From a virus: a DNA stretch of 24,803 nucleotides. A program made the position numbers and the translations under genes. The stretch is taken from positions 1 to 24,803 of IMG/VR virus record IMGVR_UViG_3300045999_003662, one strand, 5' to 3'. The notes under the pieces are model-generated. The model was not told where the DNA came from and did not search any database. It was given only the letters and a program-made list of their open reading frames with translations. Shown in pieces: positions 1 through 8,506 of this stretch; within the stretch, counting starts at the first letter, position 1; each line of letters starts with the position of its first letter.

Positions 1-101
1 TGCCGATTGACCAAGCAGCACTAGCCGGACTGATTAACCCGCAGGCTCAACAGTTCCCAGCACAGCAGCAGTTCCCACAGATGCGACCGTTCCAGAGGTA
101 G
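1..101 (+). CDS. 3' end of an unidentified late (virion) gene, partial
   Basis: An open frame runs from base 3 to a TAG at 99-101 and gives the last 32 residues of a protein cut off by the window start. The tail is rich in Gln, Pro and Phe (it ends QMRPFQR) and looks like a disordered C-terminus. The next gene starts two bases after this stop with a GAGG ribosome site inside the end of this frame, so the two are in one tightly packed late operon. From position, it should be a head, neck or tail structural protein. Nothing in the fragment identifies it. Confidence 0.7.
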   Translation, partial: PIDQAALAGLINPQAQQFPAQQQFPQMRPFQR

Positions 102-103
102 TT

Positions 104-1819
104 ATGGCCTACACAGTTCAAGAAGTGGCAGATTACATTGCGGCTAATCCTCAGTTAAGTCAGGCGCAACTGTCTGAGCTTGCCCGCAATAACGGGGTCA
201 GTGATGAGGTTCTAGCGCAGGCGATGGGTACGGTGGCTGCTCCACAGCAATACACGCCAGGCCAGATAACTGACCAGCAACTAAAAGACTTCTTTGCTGC
301 TAACCCAAATATCTCGAATGAACAGACCTATGCGCTGATGCAGGAATATCAGGTCAGCCCACAGCAGGTAGTCAATGCGCTTGGACTCGATCCGCAGACT
401 GCTTACGGACAATATAATCAACAGGTTGTTAACAACTCACAGCCTGGTCAGGTGACTGATTACGAGCTGCAAGCGTATTTCGCCAACAACCCAAACACTC
501 CTGACAGCCAAATCTACGCTCTGATGAAGCAGTACGGCGTGACGCCTGAGCAGGTCTCCAGAGCGATTGGGCTGCCTTTGGATCAGGCTCAGGCTAGGTA
601 CAGAGAGGCCAGAGTAGAAGCCACTCCGATAGGCTTGGTTGGCGCTGAGGAATCGCTTGGACAGGGGCTTACAGATGCCACAGCAACACTGCGCGGTGCT
701 GAGACTTCATCACGGTCTGACATCGATGCTGCGCTTGGCCGAATCAACCAACTGTACGGAATCAACATCGATGACTTGCGAGCAGCGGGAACTCAAGCAA
801 GCAGTCAAATTAACACCGGCTTCGACGAGGCGCGTGGATATTTCCAGCCATTCCAGCAGGGCGGGACAACGGCTTTTAATCAGCAACTGGCTCTATCAGG
901 TGCGCTTGGACGGGATGCGTTTAACGCTGCCAGACAAGAGTCTCCCTATGAGCAGTTCCTCTTTGAACAAGGCATGAGAGGCAACCTGGCAGGTGCGGCG
1001 GCTACTGGTGGACTGGGTGGTGGTAACGTCCAGCGAGAACTCACGCGCTTCGGTCAAGGACTTGCGTCACAAGGTCTCCAGCAGCAGATCGGAAACCTCA
1101 ACCAATTGTCTGGCATGGGGATGCAAGGCTCTCAGGCGCTCTCAGGGCTTGCTACAGGCAGGGCTGGTGCGCTGGGTGACATAACCTTGAACACGGCTGG
1201 AAACATCGCTGGGCAGCGTGAAAACATGGCGGCATATGAAGGGCAGGCTGGAGTTGGTCGTGCCAACATTGGTCAACAAACAGGTCGCGGTATTGCTGAA
1301 ATGCAGTACGGCACTGGGCAAGACATCGCAGCAGGTCGAACAAGGGTTGGAGAGATTCAGGCTAACCAGCTTCAGCAGGCAGCGGCTAATCAGTCACGAC
1401 TTCTTGAAGGGCTTGGATTATATCAGTCTAACTTGATCGGTGGTCAGGCTGACAGCTTGATTGACTTGCAGAACCAAGCGGCTGTGAATGCGGCAAATCA
1501 GGCAACAGGGCTTGCTAGTGGCATATCAGGATTGCAGACAGGACTTGCTGCTGGTCAGAATGCAGCCTTCCAAGGCGCTGCCAGAATACCGTCTCAATCG
1601 TTTGATGCTGGGCAGGCGCTCGGTGCAGCGGCAGGCGGGTATAATCTGGGCAATCAATTGGTAAATGCTCCAAGAGCAGGCGGGTATGCTCCAGTGTCTG
1701 AGAGTGCTGCGTTTAGTCGCTATGGCCCATACAGAGGAAACTATAGTGCGGCTCCTGTTGCTAACCCTTTCGGCGTTACAGACTTTAGAACCGCTAACTT
1801 CAAAAGTTTTGGCCCATAA
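104..1819 (+). CDS. Probable internal virion / DNA-ejection protein with three N-terminal repeats
   Basis: This is a 571-residue protein with a GAGG ribosome site 7 bases before ATG. Three related segments of about 40 residues (about 3-42, 54-95 and 116-157) share the pattern tDxxLxxyfaaNPn...iyaLmxqygVtpeqvxxAigl and look like small helical repeats. The rest is rich in Ala, Gly and Gln, with low-complexity helical stretches (about 290-480) and almost no Cys. It is the first of three similarly Gln/Ala-rich large proteins placed just before the tail fibre. In short-tailed phages this slot commonly holds the internal proteins ejected ahead of the DNA (compare P22 gp7/gp20/gp16 or T7 gp14-16). 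The assignment rests on position and composition, not on a recognised domain. A neck or tail-hub structural protein is the alternative. Confidence 0.55.
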   Translation: MAYTVQEVADYIAANPQLSQAQLSELARNNGVSDEVLAQAMGTVAAPQQYTPGQITDQQLKDFFAANPNISNEQTYALMQEYQVSPQQVVNALGLDPQTAYGQYNQQVVNNSQPGQVTDYELQAYFANNPNTPDSQIYALMKQYGVTPEQVSRAIGLPLDQAQARYREARVEATPIGLVGAEESLGQGLTDATATLRGAETSSRSDIDAALGRINQLYGINIDDLRAAGTQASSQINTGFDEARGYFQPFQQGGTTAFNQQLALSGALGRDAFNAARQESPYEQFLFEQGMRGNLAGAAATGGLGGGNVQRELTRFGQGLASQGLQQQIGNLNQLSGMGMQGSQALSGLATGRAGALGDITLNTAGNIAGQRENMAAYEGQAGVGRANIGQQTGRGIAEMQYGTGQDIAAGRTRVGEIQANQLQQAAANQSRLLEGLGLYQSNLIGGQADSLIDLQNQAAVNAANQATGLASGISGLQTGLAAGQNAAFQGAARIPSQSFDAGQALGAAAGGYNLGNQLVNAPRAGGYAPVSESAAFSRYGPYRGNYSAAPVANPFGVTDFRTANFKSFGP

Positions 1820-1837
1820 CATCAGGAACCTTACATA

Positions 1838-3064
1838 ATGGCGATCAATTTTGGTGACATCCTCGGTGGTCTGGGCGCAGCTTACGGCGGCAGAGCGCAG
1901 GAGTACGCACAAGGCATCCAGCAGCGCGAGCAGGGGCTGACTGAGCAGAAGCGGGCAGAGCTTGAGGCTCGGCAGCGAGCGATGTACGAGGACGCAAACA
2001 CGGCGTTTGGCTTCTTGTCGAACCCAGAGCTTAACTATGAGCAGCGAGCAGATAACATCATTCGCCTTGCTGAAGACCGTTTGGACGCATTATCAAACTA
2101 CCCAGACGCAGACCCAAGCGACACTCTGCAAGTGCTTGACCTTGCCAACCAGATGAGAGATGGCACTGACCCTACAGCGGTGACGAGGCTGGCAAAAATA
2201 CTGGCCCCAGCTTATCAAATCTATAAGCAGCGATATGCGCCACAGCAAGAGCAGGAGCGCGGCGTTGTAGTTGGTGGAAATCTTGTTGGTCAGAACACTG
2301 GCAGGCTGATGTATCAATCTCCGACTGAAACACCTCCAGAGCCAGCAGCAGTGCAGTCACTTAGAATCAGGGCCAGCGAATCAGGGCTTGTCCCAGGTAC
2401 TCAAGAGTATTTTGACTTCATGCGATCTGGTGGAGGCGGTGGTCAAGTAATTAATGTTGACACTGGCGCTGGCCCAAGCGACGAACTTAACAAGCTTTTA
2501 GACACGCAGCTTGCTGGATACTTTACCGCAGCCAGCACAAGTGCATCAGCGGCACCACAGCTTCAATTGCTGAGTCAACTTGCTCCTCTGACAACAGAAG
2601 GGCAGATACCTGCTGCGCTGTCTAGGATGTTCCCAACATTCAACGATGCAAACCAAGCATTTATTGGCATTACCAACCAAGTTTTGCCAAGCCTAAGAGT
2701 TCCTGGCTCAGGCGCTCAGTCTGACAGAGACATTGATGTATTGCTCAACAGCATTGGGCCATTAGCAGCGTCAGCAGACACGAAACAATTGTTAATCCAG
2801 TCAATGATGCAGAAGAATGCAATCAATCAACAGTTGGCTGATGTTACTCAGCAAGTGGTCGATGGCAGCATTACCAGACCACAAGCTACCGCTATGATCC
2901 GAGAGATCAACAGTCAGTCGATTATTAGCCCAGCACTGCAACAAGCTCTTAATAAAATCATGCCTAGTGGCGCACCAATCAATGTTCCGCAATCTGCCGT
3001 AGACGCAGGCGTGACGCCCGAGATGTGGAACCTAATGACGCCAGAGCAGAAGGGAGCGTTCTGA
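1838..3064 (+). CDS. Probable internal virion / DNA-ejection protein
   Basis: This is a 408-residue protein starting at ATG 18 bases after the preceding stop, with an AGGA ribosome site. The first 20 residues are Gly/Ala-rich (FGDILGGLGAAYGGRAQEYA) and are followed by a charged helical segment to about residue 90 that looks coiled-coil. The middle has a Gly-rich stretch near 195-205, and the C-terminal half is Gln/Ala/Leu-rich helix. No catalytic motif or membrane segment is visible. It sits between two other large Gln/Ala-rich virion proteins and directly before the tail fibre, so by order it is the second of a three-protein ejection set. I do not recognise a named family. It is almost certainly a late virion protein; its exact role is inference. 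Confidence 0.55.
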   Translation: MAINFGDILGGLGAAYGGRAQEYAQGIQQREQGLTEQKRAELEARQRAMYEDANTAFGFLSNPELNYEQRADNIIRLAEDRLDALSNYPDADPSDTLQVLDLANQMRDGTDPTAVTRLAKILAPAYQIYKQRYAPQQEQERGVVVGGNLVGQNTGRLMYQSPTETPPEPAAVQSLRIRASESGLVPGTQEYFDFMRSGGGGGQVINVDTGAGPSDELNKLLDTQLAGYFTAASTSASAAPQLQLLSQLAPLTTEGQIPAALSRMFPTFNDANQAFIGITNQVLPSLRVPGSGAQSDRDIDVLLNSIGPLAASADTKQLLIQSMMQKNAINQQLADVTQQVVDGSITRPQATAMIREINSQSIISPALQQALNKIMPSGAPINVPQSAVDAGVTPEMWNLMTPEQKGAF

Positions 3065-3065
3065 T

Positions 3066-4964
3066 ATGCCGGTAACTCCAGAGCAACAAGCCGCAATTGA
3101 TAGCGTTAGAGCTATGATGGCGCAACAGCAAGAGCCTCAACGGTTAAGGATGATGACACAAGGCGCTACGTTCAACACGGCTGACGAAATTGAAGCTGCT
3201 GCAAGGTCAGCGGCCACTGGCAGACCTCAGCAAGAGATTGAGCAAGAGATTCGGCAAGGTCTAAGAGCGTACCAACAGCAAAGTCCGATTGCTTCAAAAG
3301 CATACGAGTTTGCCGGCGCAGTTGTTCCTTCCTTGGCGGCAACTTTAGTAACAAGAAACCCAGCACCTGCTGTTGGCGTGTTTTCAAACTTTCTGCCAAA
3401 TATTGCGAAGGTTGCCGGCTTAGGCGCAGTAGAAGGGGCTGCACAAACAGTTGGCGGCATGGAACGACCCTTCAGTGAACGATTCAATGAGATAAGCCCA
3501 ATTGTATATGGTGGTGGTGTTGGCGCAATAACTGCTGGCGGTCTGCAAGCTGGTGGGACGGGGCTAGTTAAAGGTCTAGACGTTGTGACTGAGGCGGCAA
3601 GGTTTGCTTCTGGTAGTCGCGCTCGGAATGCCGTGACAAATGAAGTGCAGCGCATAGCAACTGAGGCTGGCATTGATGTAGCAGAGGCTGAGGCAAGATT
3701 ACTGCGCGGTGAGCTAATTGCAGAAGACCCTAATGTCGCATTGCAGCTTCGCGGGTACATGGGCCAAGGTGAAGCTGGTGCAAACATCAGGGGCACCATG
3801 CAAGACAGACCGGCAGCCACTAGGCGAACAGCGTTTGAAACAATACGAGGAGGGATTGCGGCTGGATTGGATCGCAACATTTACCGGCACATGAGAGCAA
3901 GTGCTGACCTGCTGCGCCAGTTGCAGAACAGGGAATACAAGCAGGCGTTTGAAACTGCGGGAGATGCGCCACAGGCTGTTGTCGATCAGATGTATGAAAC
4001 TATTGCTAGATTCCCAAGCGGCGGCAATAAATTGAAAGAGGCATTTAAGTCAGAGACTGGGCGTGACCCGTTCTTTGTAATTGATGACTTGGGTAAAATA
4101 AGTTTCAGAATGCTGCCGACCATGAGAGACGCAGAAGTATTGAGAAGAATTGTTGCTGATGAGGCTAGGCTATTAACTCGCGGAGGAGGAGCTGGGGCGA
4201 CTACAGGGGTTAATCTTGGCGAGGCTGAAACTTTATTGAGATCATCAATTGACGAAGCAGCTCCTCAGATTGGCGAGGCAAGGGGCAGGGCTAGACTGAT
4301 CTTCCAGCGCAATGACAACTATAAGGCTGGGCTGCAAGCTAATTCTAAAAGCGCAGACGAGATTCAAGTCGAGTTCAATGACGTTCTTAATTCCAGAGAC
4401 CCTGGGCTGATTCAGGCATATCGATTGGGATACCTTCAGAACCTGCAAGCTAAAATACAGGGTGGCAACAAAGCCTCGATTGTAAACAGGCTTACAGACC
4501 CAGAATCTAAAGAAGGCCTGATCTTCCGCACGATATACCCAGAAGACTTGCAAGAGGCTGCTTTGTCTCGGCTTGGAGTAGCAAGACAGGCTCAGACTGC
4601 GAGCACCACTGTTCTGCAAGGCTCCCAGACAGCGCAGACCCAAACGGCGCAAGCAAGGCAGGGGATGCTGTCCGATTCGGTGAGGACAAGCGGGTTGGCT
4701 GCTGATGCACTGCGCGGCGATGCTAACGCTGCGGCTGCAATTCTTGATAGAATGATTCAGCAATTTAGGCCAGGGCTTACTGATACAAACAGATCGGCAA
4801 TTGCTAGGATTCTACTTTCTTCAGACCCGGCAATTGTCAGACGGGCGCTGACTGACACCGAGGCTTTGAAAAGCCTGCAAGCTGCTATCATACCGCTTGC
4901 ACAGTCACCCTTAATGACAGCTTCACTCGCTGGAACAACTTTGGCACCTGAGACAGGGCAATAA
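3066..4964 (+). CDS. Large probable internal virion / DNA-ejection protein
   Basis: This is a 632-residue protein starting one base after the previous stop (TGATATG), with an AGAAGGGA ribosome site inside the end of the upstream gene. The N-terminal 80 residues are charged and Gln-rich. Residues about 78-180 hold several Gly/Ala-rich hydrophobic stretches (FAGAVVPSLAATLV, GGGVGAITAGGLQAGG) that could insert in or cross a membrane. The remainder is long alpha-helical, polar sequence. A hydrophobic, Gly-rich region inside a large helical protein is seen in ejected phage proteins that extend the tail channel through the envelope. No lysozyme or transglycosylase motif was found. It is the third and largest of the series, just before the fibre. 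The function is inferred from context. Confidence 0.55.
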   Translation: MPVTPEQQAAIDSVRAMMAQQQEPQRLRMMTQGATFNTADEIEAAARSAATGRPQQEIEQEIRQGLRAYQQQSPIASKAYEFAGAVVPSLAATLVTRNPAPAVGVFSNFLPNIAKVAGLGAVEGAAQTVGGMERPFSERFNEISPIVYGGGVGAITAGGLQAGGTGLVKGLDVVTEAARFASGSRARNAVTNEVQRIATEAGIDVAEAEARLLRGELIAEDPNVALQLRGYMGQGEAGANIRGTMQDRPAATRRTAFETIRGGIAAGLDRNIYRHMRASADLLRQLQNREYKQAFETAGDAPQAVVDQMYETIARFPSGGNKLKEAFKSETGRDPFFVIDDLGKISFRMLPTMRDAEVLRRIVADEARLLTRGGGAGATTGVNLGEAETLLRSSIDEAAPQIGEARGRARLIFQRNDNYKAGLQANSKSADEIQVEFNDVLNSRDPGLIQAYRLGYLQNLQAKIQGGNKASIVNRLTDPESKEGLIFRTIYPEDLQEAALSRLGVARQAQTASTTVLQGSQTAQTQTAQARQGMLSDSVRTSGLAADALRGDANAAAAILDRMIQQFRPGLTDTNRSAIARILLSSDPAIVRRALTDTEALKSLQAAIIPLAQSPLMTASLAGTTLAPETGQ

Positions 4965-5002
4965 TGCGATTCCATGAGAATCACGGGAGGGTAGCACCAT
5001 AG
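4964..5002 (+). other. 12-codon ORF bridging the ejection gene and the ATA-started fibre gene
   Basis: An ATG at 4964-4966 overlaps the stop of the preceding gene (TAATG) and opens a 12-codon frame ([12 protein letters not shown]) that ends at TAG 5000-5002. That stop overlaps the apparent ATA start of the tail fibre (4999-5001). The geometry would allow ribosomes that terminate here to restart on the fibre gene. It may equally be chance. No codon statistics can be judged on 12 codons. Confidence 0.2.
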
Positions 5003-7605
5003 CGCGTTACGGCGATCTAGATTCACAATACTTCGATGACGCAGGCGATCCTCTGATCTCTGGCAAAATCTACTTCTACGAGACCGGCACCACTACGCTC
5101 AAGACTACTTACTCAGACGTTAACCTCACGATACCGAACACCAATCCGGTGATCCTGACTGCTGCTGGTCGCCAGCCAAACATCTTCTTCGATGGCGTGG
5201 CTAAGGCTATTCTGACCACCAGTGCGAATGTTCAGATACTTGTGCGCGATCCAGTAGGCCAGACCACCAGTGCCTTTGGTGATGCGTGGGTATCGTCTAA
5301 GATTTACGGTGCCAATGACGTAGTGCAGGGCAGTGACGGCGAGTTCTACGTCTCTCTAGCAGCCAATAACGTCAACAACAACCCCGCGTCTACTTCTGGT
5401 TTCTGGGTTCTACTGTACTCGGTCGAATGGAATGCGGGCATAACGTACACAGAAGGCGCGGTCGTTACTGTTAACAATCTGCTTTATCAGTCTCTTCAGA
5501 ACGCAAACCTGAACCAGAATCCGACTACTGAGGCTGCCTACTGGGTGTTAATAAGCCTGGCTTATGTGTCCACTGTTACCTATACAGTCGGCCAGAACGT
5601 GGTCGGCCCTGATGGGATATTCTACACAGCGTTAAGAACAACTGTTGGCGACACTCCGGCATCCTCTCCAAGTGACTGGGTGGGAACGAGTGCTGCTGCT
5701 GCGGCCTCTGCAACGGCTGCTGCTGCCTCTGCGACTGCTGCTGCTGGCTCTGCATCAACTGCGACTACACAGGCCACCAACGCTGCCACAAGCGCGTCTA
5801 CGGCCACCACACAAGCTACTAACGCAGCGGCTAGTGCAGCGACTGCAACGACCCAGGCTAGTAACGCGAGCACATCAGCAAGTAACGCAGCCACAAGCGC
5901 AACGAATGCTGCTGCATCAGCAAGCACAGCATCTACGCAGGCAAGCAACGCTTCTACCAGTGCGACGAATGCGGCATCTAGTGCGACCTCTGCGGCGGCT
6001 TCAGCCTCTACTGCTACCACTCAAGCGTCTAACGCTTCGACCAGTGCGAGCAACGCTTCAACGAGTGCAAGCAATGCAAGCACAAGCGAGACCAACGCAG
6101 CGGCCAGTGCGTCAACTGCTACTACTCAAGCGACTAATGCTTCTACAAGCGCATCAAATGCAAGCACCAGTGCCACTAACGCAGCTTCATCAGCATCTGC
6201 TGCTAGTACATCTGCAACAAACTCAGCGGCATCTGCAACCAGTGCTGCTAACAGCTTTGACCTGTTTGACGATAGGTTCTTGGGAGCTAAAGCATCAGAC
6301 CCGACACTAGACAATGACGGCAACGCTCTAGTGGAAGGTGCTTTGTATTTCAACAGCACTACCGACACTTCAAGAGTTTATAACGGCACTGCTTGGCAGA
6401 ATGTTGCTCCGGTAGCCACAACGATTGACCTAGCGACTCAGGTTACGGGGACTCTTGCTGCTGCTAACGGTGGCACGGGAATTACATCGCCAGGCACACT
6501 TGGCAACGTCCTGACCTCAACCGGCACAACATGGTCAAGCGCACCTCCTGCGGCTGGCGGTCTTGAATATGTAGTGAAGACAGCCAACTACACCACTTTC
6601 GACAAAGAAGGCGTACTTGCAGATACCTCTGGCGGTGCGTTCACTGTGACGCTACCGGCTACTCCGGCAACAGGCGCTCAAGTAGTTGTGGCTGACTCAG
6701 GGTCGTTCTGGGGTACTAACAACCTCACGATAGGCAGAAACGGCTCAACGATTGGCGGTCTGGCTCAAGACCTTGTGTGCGACATTACCGGCGTAAGTGT
6801 GCAGCTCGTTTATGACGGCTCTACTTGGGAAGTCTACGCTCAGATCGGCGGTAACGGCGGCACTGCTGTAACGCTGGATGGTGTTCAGACGCTGACCAAC
6901 AAGACGTTAACTGCTCCTGTGATGACGGCTCCTGTATTGGGTACACCTGCAAGCGGGACGTTGACAAATGCAACTGGGCTACCTCTCACTACCGGCGTGA
7001 CTGGCAATTTGCCTGTAACTAATTTGAACTCAGGCACTTCTGCGTCAGCCTCTACATTCTGGCGTGGCGATGCTACTTGGAGCGCCCCAGCATCTGGCGC
7101 ACTCATTCTTCTCTCTACCGTCACTGCTTCTGCTTCTGCAACGCTTGATATTGAGACTACATTCAGCAGCACTTATGATGCGTATCTAATTGTCGGAACT
7201 GCATTGGTGTCAGCTAACGATGATTCTGCATTTAGCGCACGACTGAAAATTGGTGGCACATATCTGACCTCTGGATATTTGGGCCATTACCAAAATGTCA
7301 GAAACGGGTCTGCCACCTATTCTGGAGTTGGCAATGAAACTACATATATAGGACTGTCGGACGGAACTGGAAATGGCGCATCTGAAAGTTTAAATTTTAC
7401 AATGAAGGTTTTCAATCCAACAAGCACGACTAGGGAACACATCGTTGTGGGCGATATTGTGAACGTCAACTCTGCGCCCTTTTATAAAGGTGGCGCGTTT
7501 ATCGGCGGCAATACCACTACGGGCGCACTTACTGGTGTTCGTTTTTTCTTCGGCGGCAATACCACTTCCGGCAAGATTCGTCTCTACGGCATCGCCAATT
7601 CATAA
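4999..7605 (+). CDS. Tail fibre protein (trimeric, CBM-like repeats, heptad stalk), apparent ATA start
   Basis: This protein of about 868 residues should bind the host surface. The frame opens after a TGA at 4975-4977. The first ATG/GTG/TTG is the GTG at 5149, but the 50 codons before it are clearly coding: [20 protein letters not shown] continues into [13 protein letters not shown], a fibre N-terminus I recognise. The start is then ATA at 4999, with GGGAGG at 4985-4990, 8 bases upstream. Domains in order: an N-terminal virion-attachment region (1-90); three carbohydrate-binding-like repeats (about 97-137, 143-183, 188-228; pattern Y..G..V......Y.sl..n....P....W); an Ala/Ser/Thr heptad stalk (231-419); a conserved [19 protein letters not shown] segment (about 423-442); NGGTG and [10 protein letters not shown] fibre repeats; and a beta-rich tip to the end. 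The tip is somewhat AT-richer around 7180-7480. Fibre identity is firm. The ATA start could be a real rare start or a base error. Confidence 0.88.
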   Translation: MARYGDLDSQYFDDAGDPLISGKIYFYETGTTTLKTTYSDVNLTIPNTNPVILTAAGRQPNIFFDGVAKAILTTSANVQILVRDPVGQTTSAFGDAWVSSKIYGANDVVQGSDGEFYVSLAANNVNNNPASTSGFWVLLYSVEWNAGITYTEGAVVTVNNLLYQSLQNANLNQNPTTEAAYWVLISLAYVSTVTYTVGQNVVGPDGIFYTALRTTVGDTPASSPSDWVGTSAAAAASATAAAASATAAAGSASTATTQATNAATSASTATTQATNAAASAATATTQASNASTSASNAATSATNAAASASTASTQASNASTSATNAASSATSAAASASTATTQASNASTSASNASTSASNASTSETNAAASASTATTQATNASTSASNASTSATNAASSASAASTSATNSAASATSAANSFDLFDDRFLGAKASDPTLDNDGNALVEGALYFNSTTDTSRVYNGTAWQNVAPVATTIDLATQVTGTLAAANGGTGITSPGTLGNVLTSTGTTWSSAPPAAGGLEYVVKTANYTTFDKEGVLADTSGGAFTVTLPATPATGAQVVVADSGSFWGTNNLTIGRNGSTIGGLAQDLVCDITGVSVQLVYDGSTWEVYAQIGGNGGTAVTLDGVQTLTNKTLTAPVMTAPVLGTPASGTLTNATGLPLTTGVTGNLPVTNLNSGTSASASTFWRGDATWSAPASGALILLSTVTASASATLDIETTFSSTYDAYLIVGTALVSANDDSAFSARLKIGGTYLTSGYLGHYQNVRNGSATYSGVGNETTYIGLSDGTGNGASESLNFTMKVFNPTSTTREHIVVGDIVNVNSAPFYKGGAFIGGNTTTGALTGVRFFFGGNTTSGKIRLYGIANS
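5689..6255 (+). repeat. 21-bp degenerate repeats encoding the fibre heptad stalk
   Basis: About 27 tandem seven-residue units of the forms [21 protein letters not shown] and ATNAASS follow one another without a break between the CBM-like repeats and the FDDRF segment. Each unit puts Ala or Ser at fixed positions, as expected for a thin trimeric alpha-helical stalk. At DNA level the 21-bp units differ by many silent changes, so they are diverged copies and not recent duplications. Length change by slippage between units would lengthen or shorten the fibre. Confidence 0.85.
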
Positions 7606-7614
7606 GGACACACT

Positions 7615-7896
7615 ATGCCTAACTATCACGCAACATCAGAAGGCAATATCCCGTTCACGGCAGCGGAAGAAATTGAATGGGCAGCAGAACAAGCCGAGTA
7701 TTTAGCCAGCAAAGATGATCGAGTTGCATCTCGTTTAAGGGAAGAGCGCAGTCAATTGCTAACCGCATCAGACTGGACGCAGGTTATTGACGCTCCAGTG
7801 GATCAAGCGGCGTGGGCTGCTTACCGCCAAGCTCTTCGTGACCTCCCACAACAAGCGGGCTTTCCGACTACAATCACTTGGCCGGTCAAGCCGTAA
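7615..7896 (+). CDS. Phage tail assembly chaperone-like protein (APC type)
   Basis: This is a 93-residue protein with an AAGGA ribosome site, starting 9 bases after the fibre stop. It ends with the block L..sDWTQ..DapvdqaaWaaYRqaLRdlp.....P..itWP. I know this block from small proteins that follow tail-fibre genes and are annotated as tail assembly chaperones (Phage_tail_APC type). The N-terminal half is acidic helix (AAEEIEWAAEQAEYLAS). It would act in the cytoplasm, helping the fibre or neighbouring tail parts fold or join the virion. Family membership is fairly clear from the C-terminal motif. The identity of its client protein is inferred from adjacency. Confidence 0.75.
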   Translation: MPNYHATSEGNIPFTAAEEIEWAAEQAEYLASKDDRVASRLREERSQLLTASDWTQVIDAPVDQAAWAAYRQALRDLPQQAGFPTTITWPVKP

Positions 7897-7906
7897 GGAG
7901 TAAATC

Positions 7907-8506
7907 ATGGCAACACTATCAAGCATCATCACGCCGACTAACCTTGTCACATTGACGGGGACTCAGACGCTGACGAATAAAACCATCAACTTAACCTCTA
8001 ACACGCTTGTAGCGACCTCTGCACAAATGGCCGCAGCGGTTACAGATGAGACTGGCTCAGGTGCTTTGGTATTTGCTACAAGCCCTACGCTTGTTACCCC
8101 AGCATTGGGCACACCAGCCTCCGGCAATCTCAGTAGTTGCACAGCAGACGGCACTGACCAAGTGGGGTTCAAGAACCTCCCGCAGAATTCACAGTCAGCC
8201 AACTACACGTTAGTTCTTGCTGATGCGGGCAAGCACATATTTCACCCAGCGGCGGATAACAACGCTCGTACTTTTACCATACCGGCTGCGTCTTCCGTAG
8301 CGTTCCCGATTGGTACAGCGATTACCTTTATAAACATGGCTGCTGCTGCCTGCACGATTGCGATTACCTCAGACGTTATGAACCTCTCCAGTGCGGGCAC
8401 GACCGGCTCACGGACACTGGCTCAGTACGGTTCTGCCACAGCGATTAAGGTGGCTGGGTTGTCGTCCAGTGGGATATGGTTGATCTCAGGGAGTGGTTTA
8501 ACATGA
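7907..8506 (+). CDS. Tail-fibre-related structural protein with TLTNKT motif
   Basis: This is a 199-residue protein with a GGAG ribosome site before ATG. It repeats modules also present in the fibre: GTQTLTNKTI near residue 18 matches [10 protein letters not shown] of the fibre, and ATSPTLVTPALGTPASG near 50-66 resembles the fibre's [18 protein letters not shown]. The C-terminal 120 residues are a beta-rich Ala/Thr/Ser domain (TFTIPAASSVAFPIGTAITF) like the fibre segment [16 protein letters not shown]. There are no enzymatic residues. It is probably an accessory fibre or tip protein that shares ancestry with the fibre's C-terminal half. The stop overlaps the start of the adhesin gene (ATGA), which suggests coupled translation. 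Confidence 0.65.
   Translation: MATLSSIITPTNLVTLTGTQTLTNKTINLTSNTLVATSAQMAAAVTDETGSGALVFATSPTLVTPALGTPASGNLSSCTADGTDQVGFKNLPQNSQSANYTLVLADAGKHIFHPAADNNARTFTIPAASSVAFPIGTAITFINMAAAACTIAITSDVMNLSSAGTTGSRTLAQYGSATAIKVAGLSSSGIWLISGSGLT

Noticed and set aside
3227-3880. 217-codon frame on the minus strand inside the third ejection-like gene
   Set aside because: It mirrors the coding strand, is Pro/Ala/Ser-rich in the way antisense frames are, has no ribosome site, and the plus-strand gene fits its neighbours.
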